Assembly (NCBI GenBank): GCA_963580285.1
Contig: OY757014.1
Span: forward strand, 96,758,372-96,822,371
DNA from: Lucinisca nassula
Taxonomy: Eukaryota > Mollusca > Bivalvia > Lucinida > Lucinidae
Length of the DNA stretch: 64,000 nucleotides
Direction: 5' to 3'
Each line of letters starts with the position of its first letter. The first letter of the stretch is position 1. The notes beneath the pieces were generated by a model. The model had not been told where the DNA came from, searched no databases, and saw only the letters and a list, made by a program, of their open reading frames with translations. The position numbers were made by a program, and so were the translations under genes. Shown piece after piece: positions 43,282-54,399 of the stretch.

Positions 43282-43292
43282 GAGCTAAAAAT
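42028..43292 (-). mobile_element. 5'-truncated LINE insertion with 11-bp target-site duplication
   Basis: The LINE body 42039-43281 is bounded by identical GAGCTAAAAAT at 42028-42038 and 43282-43292. This is the expected signature of target-primed reverse transcription. The 3' end (low coordinates on this strand) carries a degenerate TGATGA-rich stretch instead of a long UTR. The insertion point is exactly the terminal motif of the array-bearing element at 39536-42038. The canonical LINE may itself contain GCTC at the 5' break, so the duplication could be a few bases shorter. Confidence 0.82.
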
Positions 43293-43312
43293 ATGACACA
43301 AGTGAACCTCAT

Positions 43313-43405
43313 AAAGGGGTAAATAAAACCTGAAGGTGTATTCATTCCCCTTATTGGGCCTCAATCATGGGAATGGATACACTTTCAGGTTTTATTTACC
43401 CCTCC
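43313..43405. repeat. Hairpin of two family H-like ends facing each other
   Basis: AGGGGTAAATAAAACCTGAA and its complement TTCAGGTTTTATTTACCCCT flank GTGTATTCATTCCCC, an 18-bp spacer and GGGAATGGATACAC. The terminal motif matches the MITE at 16538-16776. Confidence 0.65.
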
Positions 43406-43655
43406 ACAGCTGGATTTGGAACCGTTTCGGTTGAAACTTCCTTTCATACTCTGTGTTTTGATGCGTCTCATCATTTTCAACGTGATCGTCTGTTTTGCTA
43501 GACGAGTCGTCAATCGATTCGGTAGATTTATTTGTCCGAAAATTGCACTGAAAACGAGTTTTTTGTCCAGTTTCGGGAGCTACTTTCCTTTTCCTGGAGG
43601 TCGTTGTAGACGGTATTCGACTGGTAGGTTTCGTGAAATTTCTGTGAAATTCCAC
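43392..43655 (-). CDS. Unrecognised open frame, possibly a first exon of a transposon-derived protein
   Basis: This open frame of about 87 codons has no ATG near its 5' end. The composition is polar and protein-like: a basic RKRKV patch that could be a nuclear localisation signal, a Ser/Asp/Glu-rich middle and YERKFQPKRFQ near the end. A possible GTAAAT donor sits at the boundary with a hairpin arm (about 43404). Its 5' part overlaps an inverted-repeat arm. Basic N-terminal segments before zinc fingers are common in hAT-type transposases, but no zinc finger is visible here. Function unknown; it may be chance. Confidence 0.25.
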   Translation of the reverse strand: MEFHRNFTKPTSRIPSTTTSRKRKVAPETGQKTRFQCNFRTNKSTESIDDSSSKTDDHVENDETHQNTEYERKFQPKRFQIQLWRGK

Positions 43656-44393
43656 GTAGGAGTGTTGTGCCTAGTTGTAATAGCTGGTCACATGGTCCAA
43701 TCAGATATTTTATTTGTGTATAGCTCATAAGCGATCGTGGTGCACAAAAGATTCGAGTTTTCCTTCGAATAGAATCACAGACTTGCCTACCCCTTGAGAC
43801 AGAAAATAGTAAGATCCCATAAAAAAAATCGTAAGATTCAAATTTTATTCGTAAGGGTTTTAAGGTATCCGATGCGAGGTCAATTCCAGTCAAAATAAGC
43901 CTCGCATTTTTTTTTCTGACTGCATTGAATCAGCCGATTCAGCTTTTCTTTTTTATCCCCATGTTTTTTCTGTTGTAAAGGCATCCATCTTGACGCTCAT
44001 ACCGAAACGAATTTGTTAAATGAACTGTGATTGGCTTACTTCCCTATCATTAGCCAATGAAATTTTATTTAAATTTGCAACCAGAGTAAGCCAGGAACTA
44101 CAACTATTGTCTTGTTCCGGTATAAACTGTGCTTACCCGAACCGAACCGAAATAATCGCGCCGAAATACCGAATTTTTCACAAACAGTGTAAATCGTACG
44201 GGATCGTAAGGTCGTAATTTGGACATGAAAATAGTAAGCCTTACGACCAAATTGTAAGGGTAGGCAAGTCTGGAATCATGCTCCACAATTGCTTATGTAT
44301 GTGAAAAATAACTCGTATTTTATTGGACCATGTGATCGGCTATTACAAGAAAAACACCACACTCCTGCGTGGAATTTCACGAAATTTCCCAGT
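43628..44393. mobile_element. Palindromic element split by a 495-bp insertion
   Basis: The left arm 43628-43740 and right arm 44280-44393 are inverted: GAAATTCCACGTAGGAGTGT, GTAATAGCTGGTCACATGGT and the complements at the right (ACCATGTGATCGGCTATTAC). Confidence 0.65.
43778..44272. mobile_element. 495-bp TIR element with 6-bp target duplication
   Basis: CAGACTTGCCTACCC and GGGTAGGCAAGTCTG are perfect 15-bp inverted ends. GAATCA flanks both sides (43772-43777, 44273-44278). Internal GTAAGATTC/GTAAGG motifs recur. Non-coding. Confidence 0.75.
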
Positions 44394-45606
44394 CAATATG
44401 GCCATAGGGAAAGTATAAAACCCGGGAGTAACAGCCGGGAGCCGGGAGTAAAATCCAGGAGTAAATTTTGACAATAGAATAAAGGTATTAAACATTCAGA
44501 TATCTGGATAAAATTTGGAACAAAAGTTGAATATAGACTCCTCTTTAAGATTCATATAAGTTTTATACTTATAATCGAGTACTTTTCAAGATATGAACCG
44601 AAATATATGACCATGTCGCAAAATTTTCGCCCGGGAGTAGCTTTTGCGGTATTGACGATTTCAAGCATTTTGCAAAGTATGTTCAGTCTGGGATTGCTAC
44701 AAGAATAGGTTTATGTATGGTCAATTAAAAACAAATCAAAGATTAGAAAAATACAAAAATAAAGTTATTTCATTGCTTCGTGGAGAAAATAATTGAACCG
44801 GGAGTAGTTTCTGGGTTGAAATTGGCGTTTATTTGCGTTATTGCCTATGTCACATACATTTTATTTATTAAACATAGTCGTACTACCCTGACAGCTAATA
44901 GCAAAGGCACTGATCAGACTGTGGGGGTAATTTGTGTCATTTTTCTACATTATACGGCCAAAAAACAAATAGCGCCAAATATAAATGTTCCCGAGTCACA
45001 TAATCAAACACCTCTTAAATCATAGGTGCAGGAGCAGGGTGTGAGATGGGTTCGGATGTGTATCGAGTCCCGATATGACAAGTAAATAAATACTTGACTC
45101 CATGCTGAATCTCAGCTTCTCTGTTGACAAACGTTTAAGAAATACAATGTATGTGACAGAAGGCCAAGAATAAGGCAAATAAACGCCGATTTCAACCCAG
45201 AAATAACTCCCGGGTCGATTAATTACTAGATGGAGCGACGAAATAACTTTATTTTTGCATTTTTCTCATCTCTGATATGTTTATTATTGATAATACATAA
45301 AGTAATCATTGTAGAAACCCCAGACTGAACATATTTTGCAAAATGCTTGACATTGTCAATACCGCAAAAGTTACTCCCGGGCGAAAATTTTGCGACATGA
45401 TCGGATATTTCGGTTCATATCTTGAAAAGTACTTAATAATAATGTTAAAACTTATATGCATTTTAAAGCAATGTCTATATTCTACTTTTGGTCCAAATTT
45501 CATCCAGATATGTTAATATTTAGTACCTTTATTCGATTATCAAAATTTACTCCCGGATTTTACTCCTGGCCGTTACTCCCGGGTTTTATACTTTCCCATG
45601 GCCATA
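44394..45606. mobile_element. Long-TIR element with CCGGGAGTA motifs
   Basis: Two arms of about 430 bp (44394-44845 and 45185-45606) are inverted copies. They begin TATGGCCATAGGGAAAGTAT and contain ACCCGGGAGTAAC, GCCCGGGAGTAGC and a third CCGGGAGTAG at fixed places. A ~340-bp spacer has no open frame of note. The arms are diverged, so the copy is old. Confidence 0.75.
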
Positions 45607-45762
45607 CTAGTGTGATGTGTGCAAATTTAATGGCTTCCAATTTAACAGTAGAAAGTCACGTTCAATAAACAGGCAATACTGGTAGTAGATGTTATCGATT
45701 TTTTCATTGGCTAAGCGCTGCAGCGACTACTGACGAATAAAAGCCGACATACCGAACTTACA

Positions 45763-45838
45763 GTGCCCCCCGGGATCGAACTGTGGGCTTCTAACACCAG
45801 AGCCAAGTGCACAAACCACTAAGCTATCACGCTCCTGA
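45763..45838 (-). mobile_element. tRNA-derived SINE head
   Basis: On the minus strand GATAGCTTAGTGGTTTGTGC is an A box and CAGTTCGATCCCGGG is a B box. There is no proper tRNA fold or acceptor closure, so it is not called a tRNA gene. Confidence 0.6.
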
Positions 45839-46384
45839 ATTTTCCTTTATCTTCAGTCAATTTCGGTACCTGAGCTGAAGGTGTACAGGACAGCGTGGCT
45901 AGGTTTGCCTCTTGGTGAGAGCAGCAAAGGCTTGATAACTGAATGTCATTTGACAATGTCGCGACTTGTTTTATAATCTTGATGATTTTAAAATCGATCG
46001 CTATCAATTTCGGAATTTCAAATTGAAATGTTCGATTTTAAAATTAAGCGTTAACCTTCTTTGAAAAAGTGGTCAAGTTAAACAAACATTTTAATCAATT
46101 TGATCCCATAAAAACAACTGCAAACATTTATAAAATGTGTTTTAGTATAAATTTGGTATCATCCAAAATGGAAGGTCTAACTAAAAAGTGAAACCAATTA
46201 TAATTTCGCGAATTGCATTTTTTAACGAAACTTGCTCACGCCTCTTCGTTTCAACACCGACTAGGTAGGGAGTGTTTGCTCCTGACGTCCATAAACTGTT
46301 GGAGACCATGAGGAAATTTATAATAAAAAAAAAGAAAGAAAGAAAAAAACAAATCGAGAAAATCCGGTCAGACGATTTAGTAAA
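45839..46384. other. No recognised feature
   Basis: An AT-rich stretch with an AAAGAAAG tract near 46330. Confidence 0.35.
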
Positions 46385-47580
46385 TTCACCGAAATCACCT
46401 CATAAATTACCGAAATCACCATGAATAACCTATTTTTGTGCAAAAGACATTATTAATTAGGCAAACTAAATAAATCTTTGTATTTTGCATGTCATATCTC
46501 GCATAATTATACTATTATTTCTGCTGAGCTCAGAAATATGGAGGCGTATATCGCGGTGATACTGACGATCGCTAAAATCACCACAGGTCCTTCACCGAAA
46601 TCACCACTCCATACCGAACTATCTATATTAAGAGGTATTAATGTAAACTGCCAGGCTTAAGAATGCGGTCTAACATATTAAATACGATTAGTGAAATCAC
46701 CACAAATTTTACTGAAATCACTGCTAATATCTTAATGTAGCATTCAAAAATATGTCTGACTGGGAATAACAGTGTTGTTGTGGTAGTTTTCATGTCAAAT
46801 ATTCCTAACTGTATTAACTGTACTAAAATTAATGTCCAGTTTCGGAATCCCGCCTAACATTCTATTTACCGAAATCACCGCTCATATCGCAATACTGTAT
46901 ATGCCTAAATGTCTCTGTTATGGAGAAATAATGTTGTTTTGTAGATTTTATTAAAATACTCAAAATATATACATAAATATATTCAGTTATAATGTTCAGA
47001 TTAAGAAGGATGTCTACTTGTACCGAATTTACCACAGGTGTTACTGAAATCATTGCTCATATTGCAATACTGTATGCCCCCGCCCCACCCCTCCCCGTAT
47101 GCTTCAATATCTCTGTTAGGGAGAAATAATGTTGTTTTGTGTTTTTCAGTCAAATACTCATAAATATATTTATTTATATTGTCCGATCTAAGAATGCTGT
47201 CTCTGAATATTTTTAATATATATATATATAATGGCGATGATTTCGTTAATTTCCGAGGTGACTGAAGATTTGGGTTAATACCCTAAAAATACACAATCAA
47301 GTGATATATTGGGAATCTTTTCTCCTGACATAAATGGTTCAACCCTAAACCATATCACATATTATCATATTTTAAAAATTTAATATGGTTTTGCATCAAA
47401 ATGAGTTTGATTTCGGGAATTTCGGAGGTGACTGTTGGAAAAAACAATGAAAGTGTGGGGATTTTTTCTACTAATATTAATTCCAAAATATTATAAACTA
47501 GACCCCTACAATATATTTTTAATATTTAACATGGTTTTATATCAATAACATGGTGATTTCGGTAATTTTTGGTGATTTCA
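46385..47580. mobile_element. TIR element with internal ~190-bp repeats (ACCGAAATCACC motif)
   Basis: The left end has two ACCGAAATCACC motifs spaced by CATAAATT; the right end mirrors this (GGTGATTTCGGTAATTTTT then GGTGATTTCA). Four or five degenerate internal units repeat GAAATCACCGCTCATAT, GCAATACTGTAT and GGAGAAATAATGTTG. The right boundary is fixed because homology between 47581 and 55621 starts exactly beyond it. Confidence 0.65.
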
Positions 47581-47874
47581 GGATGTGGCGCACAGATCAA
47601 CATCGAGCACGGAAGCACGAGCGAAATAGATCTCACACCAATCAGTGTATTACTTTCCAAAACGTGCGACTGGTAAGTGTGAGACGACTCGACGGGAAAC
47701 GACCACTTCTGCATCCTGACGTCGCTCAGCGTCAAACTCAAATGTGCACAGCCACAACCTGCTCGACGTGAGATACTGGATAAAGCAGAAATGTAGCTAA
47801 TCAGGGACCAACAACCCGTAGGTGGATTGCAAACCAAGGCTAGCTTTGTTTAGAGAACTAGCAACTTCTAGATG
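47581..47874. repeat. Leader segment, copy 1
   Basis: About 290 bp duplicated at 55621-55894: GAGCGAAATAGAT, CAAAACGTG.GACTGG.AAGTGTGAGACGAC, GACGTCGCTCAG and AACTGGATAAAGCAGAA-like parts. Apparent frames are not conserved. Confidence 0.75.
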
Positions 47875-48831
47875 GATTGCCCTCCCGGGGTTTTCGATTT
47901 GTATTTACCTGCATGCAACAGGTTGTCCTAGCTCACATGTTACCAGTAGCAGCAATGAACATTATGTTACAATGCCATATAACGCTATATTGATAAGGTA
48001 GTACGCAGGTGGTTGACACAAATGCGATTGTTCAATATTTCAAAATGGATCGCCAGTCCAATTCGGAATAATTGACTTTGGATTGTTTTGCTACACTGTG
48101 CTCGCGAACGGTAAGCTAAGCTACAAGTTTAATAACATTGCCTCCTAAAGCCATGTTACACCATATTAGTGTTAGCTACTTCGTAGATGGCTGACAGAGA
48201 GGCGAGGGTTAAATATTTCAAAATAGATCGCCAGCCAAATTTGGAATCATTGACATAAAATACTGTTCTGATGTCCACTTCCAGCTAATGCTAAGCTGCT
48301 CGTTTACAAGCATTGCACCAACTCCATATAACGTCAGTCATATTAATGTTAACTAGTTTGTAGATTGGTGAAAAATGGCGATTGTTGAATATTGATCCCC
48401 AGTCCAATTTAGAAACACTGACTTTGGATATTGTTTCGATGTTCTATGCTAACGAACGCTTAGCTACACGTTTAATAACATTCCCTGATCTGGATGCAAT
48501 TTAACACCATATTAGTGTTATCTAGTTCCAAGATAGCTGGCAGTTAAAGAGGTGATGGTTGAACATTTCAAAATGACTTTAGATATTTTGATTTCCACTT
48601 ACACCTAATGCAAAGCTACAATTTTATAAACATCACCTCAATGTCAAATACTGCCATATTAATGTTAGCTAGTTCGTAAATGGTTGACAAAAAAAGGCGA
48701 TTGTTGAATATTTCAAAATGGATTGCCGGTCTAATGTGTAACCATTGCCTTTTGATATTGTTCTGATACCACTTCTAGTTAATGCTAAGCTAGAAGTTTA
48801 TAAACATTGCCTTAAAGCCACAAGTTTAATA

Positions 48832-49095
48832 AGCCGGCCTCGGTAGCTCAGTCGGATGCCCGTCTGACTGGTGACCAGAACGCGGGTTCGATACCTGCCG
48901 GGATCGGCAACATTCTTTCGTGGAGATTGATCATGAATTTTTTTCGATGGCCATTTTCTCTCTTCCGCTGATCCAAGAAGGGCAGTGAACCGCTTACGGA
49001 TAAGCCTGCCCCGGAAAGTGTGGATAGGTAAACTGACCGGCTCAAAAATGACCTAAATAGTGTTGACTGGACCGTTAAACTCCCAAATCAAACAA
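48832..49095 (+). mobile_element. Family B SINE, best copy, 12-bp target duplication
   Basis: GCCGGCCTCGGTAGCTCAGT (A box) and GGGTTCGATACC (B box) form a tRNA-like head. The body has GAACCGCTTACGGATAAGCC and the tail GTTGACTGGACCGTTAAAC plus (CAAA). ACAAGTTTAATA flanks it (48820-48831, 49096-49107). Confidence 0.9.
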
Positions 49096-49419
49096 ACAAG
49101 TTTAATAGCAATGCCGTACTGACATATAACACTATATTAGCGTTAGCTAGTTCACAGAACGTTGACAAAGAGGCGATTGTTGATTTATTTCGAAACAGAT
49201 CGCCAGTCAATTTTGGATCCACTGAATTTTTATATTATTCCGATTTCCCTGTCTACGCGTTTAATTACATTACTCAAATGCAATATAACACCATATTAGT
49301 GTTAGATAGTTCATATAATGCTGACAAAGAGGCGATTGTTAAAATTTTCAAAATGGATCGCCAGTCCAATTTAAAATAATTGAATTTAGACGTTGTCTTG
49401 ATTCCACTTATAGCTAATG

Positions 49420-49457
49420 CTAAGCTACAAAGTATAAGTAAAGTAATGGTCAGGAAT
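49420..49457 (-). mobile_element. Family E 3' tail, very short
   Basis: AAGTAAAGTAATGGTCAGGA and ATCGATA match the complement of the family E end. Confidence 0.5.
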
Positions 49458-49848
49458 CGATATGTTATGCAATAAAGCACTATCGATGTTAGTGTTAGCT
49501 ATTTCACAGATGGTTGACAAAAATGTGCTTGTGGAATAATTCAAAAAGGATCGGCAGTCCAAATTTGGAATCATCGATTTTGGATTTTGTTCTGAAGTTC
49601 ACAATTAGCTAATGCTAAGCCAGGAGTTTAATTTCCGTAATGCTAGATAACACTAATGATTGTTAGCTAGCTCATCGATGGTTGACAAAGAGGCGATTAT
49701 TGATTATTTCAACATAGATCTCCAGTCCAATTTGGAGTCATTGTCTTTTGAAATTGTGTCAAAGTCCCATGCCAGCGAACGCCTTGCTACAAGTTTATAA
49801 CATAGTCGCAGTGCAGTGTAACACCGTATTTAGTATAACCCTGCTAGC

Positions 49849-50056
49849 ATTCTACATAAATCTACAGCGGGCCGTTAGCGGCCCGTCAGCTACCCTGACG
49901 GGCCGCTAACGGCCCGCTGTAGATTTATCCCAGTAAGCATTCTACATAAATCTACAGCGGGCCGTTAGCGGCCCGTCAGGGTAGCTGACGGGCCGCTAAC
50001 GGCCCGCTGTAGATTTATGTAGAATGCTAGCACGGATGTAGAATGCTTACTGGGAA
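49849..50056. mobile_element. GC-rich double palindrome (two mirrored hairpins)
   Basis: Two near-perfect hairpins lie side by side. Each has ~34-45-bp arms (CTACAGCGGGCCGTTAGCGG, CCCGTCAG and complement), with loops CTACC in the first and GGTAG in the second, themselves complementary. The whole is also a larger inverted repeat: GCTAGCATTCTACAT at the left matches ATGTAGAATGCTAGC at the right. CCCAGTAAGCATTCTACAT (49929 on) pairs with ATGTAGAATGCTTACTGGG (50036 on). It interrupts a satellite unit. Much more GC-rich than its surroundings. Confidence 0.85.
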
Positions 50057-50282
50057 GCTAGTTCGTAGATGGCTGACAAAGAGGCGAATGTTGAATGTTG
50101 AAGCGGATTGCCAGTCCAATTCTGAATACTTGATTTGGATATTGTTCTAATGTCCATTTTGAACTAATGCGGTGCTACAAGTTTATAAACATGGTCTCAA
50201 TACCAATTAACGCCATATTAATATTAGCTTAATTTGTATGATTAATAGTGTTGCCTTCCTACCGCCGAACACCATACTGGTG

Positions 50283-50338
50283 TTTAAAAACTAGAAGTGG
50301 AGGCAATGATCAGGAATCGATACAATCAACCCACAGTA
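50283..50338 (-). mobile_element. Family E 3' tail fragment
   Basis: TAGAAGTGGAGGCAATGATC, AGGAATCGATACAATCAACC. Confidence 0.65.
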
Positions 50339-50887
50339 CGTTTATGGTCGACAAAAGGGCGAGTGTATGTTTATTATCAAAATGGATCGCCGGTACAATT
50401 TGGGATCATTACCTTAGGACAATGTGTTCAGCTGTTATATACTAGCACATGCTAACCTACAAATTGAATAACGTTGCCTTCCTACCATAGAACACCATAG
50501 TGGTGTTTATCCTACCATAGAACACCATAATGGTGTTTAACAGTCCGTTTATGGTTGACAAATTTGCATATTTCAAAATTGATCGCCAGTCACATTCGGA
50601 ATCATCGCCTTCGGACAATGTTTTGATGCTCTATGCTAGAAAAAGGTTAACCTGCAAGTTTCCTACCACAGAACACCATACTGGCGTTTTATAGTTCTTG
50701 TATGGTTGACCAGATGGGGCGTATTTGTATATTTCAAACTGGGTGGCAAGTCAAATTTGGAATCATCGGCTTTGGACAATGTTCTGATGTTCTATGCAAG
50801 AAAATGCTAAGCTACAACTTCAATAATGTTGCCTTCTTACCACAGAACACAATAATAGTGTTCAATATTTTGTTTATGATTGAGAAA

Positions 50888-51124
50888 TGTGTGTGTGTGT
50901 GAATTCGGGTTTAACGTCGCTTTCAACAATTTTGCAGTCATATCACGACGGTGTCTGGTTGCGACAGGGAGCTCAATGCTCACTTTTATAGTGCTGCCTT
51001 ACTGAAGTATCATGTCCCAGACACATTACATGACACCACACCCAGTCACATTATCCTGACACTGGGTCTATCAGTCCTAGCTCTACCCCGTAAATATGAC
51101 TGCTCAGCGAGGAGCAGCTAGTAC
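50888..51124 (-). mobile_element. Family K SINE with perfect 14-bp target duplication
   Basis: (GT)n GAATTCGGGTTTAACGTCGC, ATATCACGACGGTGTC to GCTCAGCGAGGAGCAGC. TTATGATTGAGAAA at 50874-50887 and 51125-51138 flanks it. Confidence 0.88.
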
Positions 51125-52401
51125 TTATGATTGAGAAAAGGGCGATAGTTTGTATATATCAAAATGGATCGGCAGTAAATTTAGAACTATCGCCTTCGGA
51201 CAGTGTTCAGATGTAAAATGCTAGAAAATGCTAAGCTACAAGACTGATAAGTATGCCTGTCTACTATGGAACACCACACTGGTGTTAAATAGTTCGTTAA
51301 TGGTTGACAAAAGGGCTATTGTTTGTATATTTCAAAATGGATCGCTAGTCAAATTTGGAATCATTTCCTTTTGACAGTGTTCAGATGTTCGTTGGTAACA
51401 ATTGCCATAAGTTTAATAATGTTGCCTTCCTACCATAGAACACCATACCGGCGTTTAGTAGTTCGTTTATGGTTGACAATAGGACGATTGTTTGTATATC
51501 TCAAAATGGATAGCCAGTCAAATTTGGAATCATTCCCTTTTGACAGTGTTCAGATGTGCTATGCAAGCAAAAGCTAAGCTATAATTATAATGATGTTTCC
51601 TGCTTAACTACCATAGAACACCATAGTGGTGTTAAATACAGTAGTTCGTATATGGCTGGCAATCGGACGACCGTTTTTTATATTTCAAAATGGATCGCCA
51701 GTCAAATTATTAATCATTTCCTTTGAACAGTGTTCAGATGGTCTATGCCAGCAAATGCTAAGCTACAATGTTTGATAAATATGCCTTCCTACTTTAGAAC
51801 ATCACACTGGTGTTACATAGTTCGTTTATGGTTGACAAAAGGGACCTTAGTTTATATATTTAAAAATGGATCGCTGTCAAATGTGGAATCATCGCCTTTG
51901 GACAGTGTTCAGATGTAATATGATAGCAAATGCTAAGCTACAATTTTAGATAAGTATGCCTTCCTACTATGGAACACCACACTGGTGTTAAATAGTTCGT
52001 ATATTGTTGACAAAAGGACCATTGTTGGTATATTTCAAAATGGGTCGCCAGTCAAATTTGGAATCATTGCCTCTTGACCGTATTCAGATGTTCTATGCTA
52101 GCAAATGCTAAGCTATGAGTTTGAAAATGTTGCCTTCCTACCATAGAACACCATACCGGTGTTAAATTGTTCGTTTATGATTGACATTGTTTGTATATTT
52201 CAAAATGGATCGCCAGTCAAATTTGGAATCATCGTCTTTGGACTATATTCTGATGTTCTATGCGAGGAAATGCTAAGCCACAAGTTAAATACTGTCTTGC
52301 TACTACAAAACACCATACTGGCGTTTAATAATTCGTTGTGGTTGACAAAAGGGCGAGTGTTTGTATATATCGAAATGGGTAGCCAGTAATAGTTAGATTG
52401 G

Positions 52402-53125
52402 GTACAACATGGATGTTATACGACAGACTGAATGCATGGTAGTTAACCCAATCACGGTTGGCAACTTTGCTTCCCTCTTTAATTGCACGCCGGTGGGTCA
52501 GGCCTCAGATTCCATGACGGCTCCAACGTAAAGGCTTATTGAGAATAAGAGAGATCTAATTCAAGGTAATGTTGGTTGGTGCTTGATGCTCTGTCTCTGG
52601 TCGGGCCCATCGGAGTCTAACTGTTGGTTTTCTTTTGCTCCAGCATTTCAGTGGTTTCTTGCTGTCGAGTCCTCACCGTTGTCTCACCTCTGTGGTTCTT
52701 TGATTTTTTGTGTTCACGGAGATGTTGCACTGATGAGTTAGGAGACCTTCATGCGGACTGAACAAATTATTTGTCTAAATCGCGACGGAAGTAAGGGCGA
52801 GGATTGTGGCCACGTAAAATCGATTTAAGCCCCGCCCCCCCCCACCCCCCAGTGGAAATCATTCCACTGACCGTTCCAAGGCGGTTCTTCTGTGGCGGTT
52901 TATTTATGGTGTTGTTTGTAACTTACTGTGTGTATCACTTGTGTCTTTTTATTTTGGATGGCCATATGGCCATTTTGTGGGAAAGTAACTGTCCTTATGG
53001 CCTTCCTTTGTTTAGGTTTCCATTATGGTCTGGTCGCTTAATGTTTGTATTTCTTTCCCTTTGGTGTCTTTGATGGGTGGAGTAAGTTAATTGTATCGAT
53101 TCCCGATCTTTGTTTTACTTCTACT
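52402..53125 (+). mobile_element. Family E retroelement, longest copy
   Basis: It interrupts a satellite unit whose empty counterpart is preserved at 57200-57240. The 3' part aligns with 8321-8838 and ends TTTTACTTCTACTTAG. A short TTAGA-like duplication flanks it. It includes a GCCCCGCCCCCCCCC tract. No RT domain is visible. Confidence 0.75.
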
Positions 53126-53637
53126 TAGAATTGTTACCTTTGGACAGTGTTCGTTTTATGGTTGACAAAAGGGCTGTTGCCTGTATATTCCAGTCAAATT
53201 TAGAATCATTGCCTTTTGACAGTGTTGACATGTTCTGTGTTAGCAAAAGGCTAAGCTGTCAGTTTTAATAATGTTGCCTTCCTGACATAGAACAACATAG
53301 TTGGTGTTAAATAGTTCGTTTATGGTTGACAAAAGGGCATTTGCTTGTATATAGAATGGATAGTCAACCAAATTTGGAATCATTGTCTTTTGACAGTGTT
53401 CAGATGTTCTATGCTAACAAAGCTAAGCTATAAGTTTAATAATGTTGCCTTCCTACCATAGAACACCATACTGGTGTTAAATAGTCCGTTAATGGTTGAC
53501 AAACAGACGACTGTTTTTATATTTCAAAATGGATCGCCAGTCAAGTCTGGGCTTATTGCCTTTGGACAGTGCTAAGATGTGCTATCCTAGCAAGTGCTAA
53601 GCTACAAATTTAAACGTGTTTGTTTATGGTTGCCAAA

Positions 53638-53803
53638 AGAGTGAGTGAGTGTTTGAGTGTTACGTCCCTCTAACAGCGAAGGTCATACGGGGACGGGACC
53701 TCGGTTTAAAGACTCATCCGAAAGTCTGGTGAAGCCCGGGATCGATCCTGCGACCCCTGGTTTACAAGGCGAGTAGCGTAACCGCTACACCACGGATGCT
53801 TCT
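53638..53803 (-). mobile_element. Family L tRNA-headed SINE, copy 1
   Basis: On the minus strand GTGGTGTAGCGGTTACGC is an A box and AGGATCGATCCCGG is a B box. The tail reads GACCTTCGCTGTTAGAGGGA then CGTAAC. Flanking TATGGTTGCCAAAAG and TATGATTGACAAAAG resemble a target duplication. Confidence 0.75.
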
Positions 53804-54037
53804 ATGATTGACAAAAGGGACCTTGTTTGTATATTTCAAAAATTGATCGCGGTCAAACTTGAAATCATCGCCTTTGGACAATGCTCTGATGTAAGTTACA
53901 TGATTAATAAGTATGCCTGCCCGCTATAGAACACCACACTGTTGTTAAATTTTTCGTTTATGGTTGACAAAAGGGACCTTGTTTATATATTTCAAAACGG
54001 ATTGCCAATAAAATTTGGAATCATGCTAGCAAATGCT

Positions 54038-54399
54038 TTTGATTTGAGATTTAACGTCCCCGTCAACACTGTAAAGTTAACGTTGGAGACGTTGCTTCCA
54101 AATTTGTGAGAGTTTTACCAGACATTGAGATGAACTGACTTCTCAATCCCTGCCGCCAAATGGCACCAATACGGTTTACAAGCATGGGACTTTTCCTCGA
54201 CACTGAGATGAAATGACATCTCAATCCCTGCCGCCCAATGGAACCAATAGGGTTTATAAGCATGGACGGGCCGACTTGCCTGCGCAGGCTTAGATCCTCT
54301 AAGCGGTTTACCAGTACTCGTGTGCGGGTCGGTTTCAGCTCTGCGTGGAAGCATCATGCAGCCCATATATTTCTTCAAGTCCCGATGGGCGGGGGCCGA
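54038..54399 (-). mobile_element. Family A SINE with internal duplication, 11-bp target duplication
   Basis: The mid-body segment TGAGATGAACTGACTTCTCA to TTTACAAGCATGGGAC is duplicated in tandem (54121-54190, 54200-54265). TAGCAAATGCT flanks it (54027-54037, 54400-54410). Confidence 0.85.

Noticed and set aside
48832..48900. tRNA gene
   Set aside because: A and B boxes are good, but the acceptor and anticodon stems do not form. It is the head of a SINE with tail and target duplication. The same reasoning applies at 9876, 28060, 45763, 53740 and 57880.
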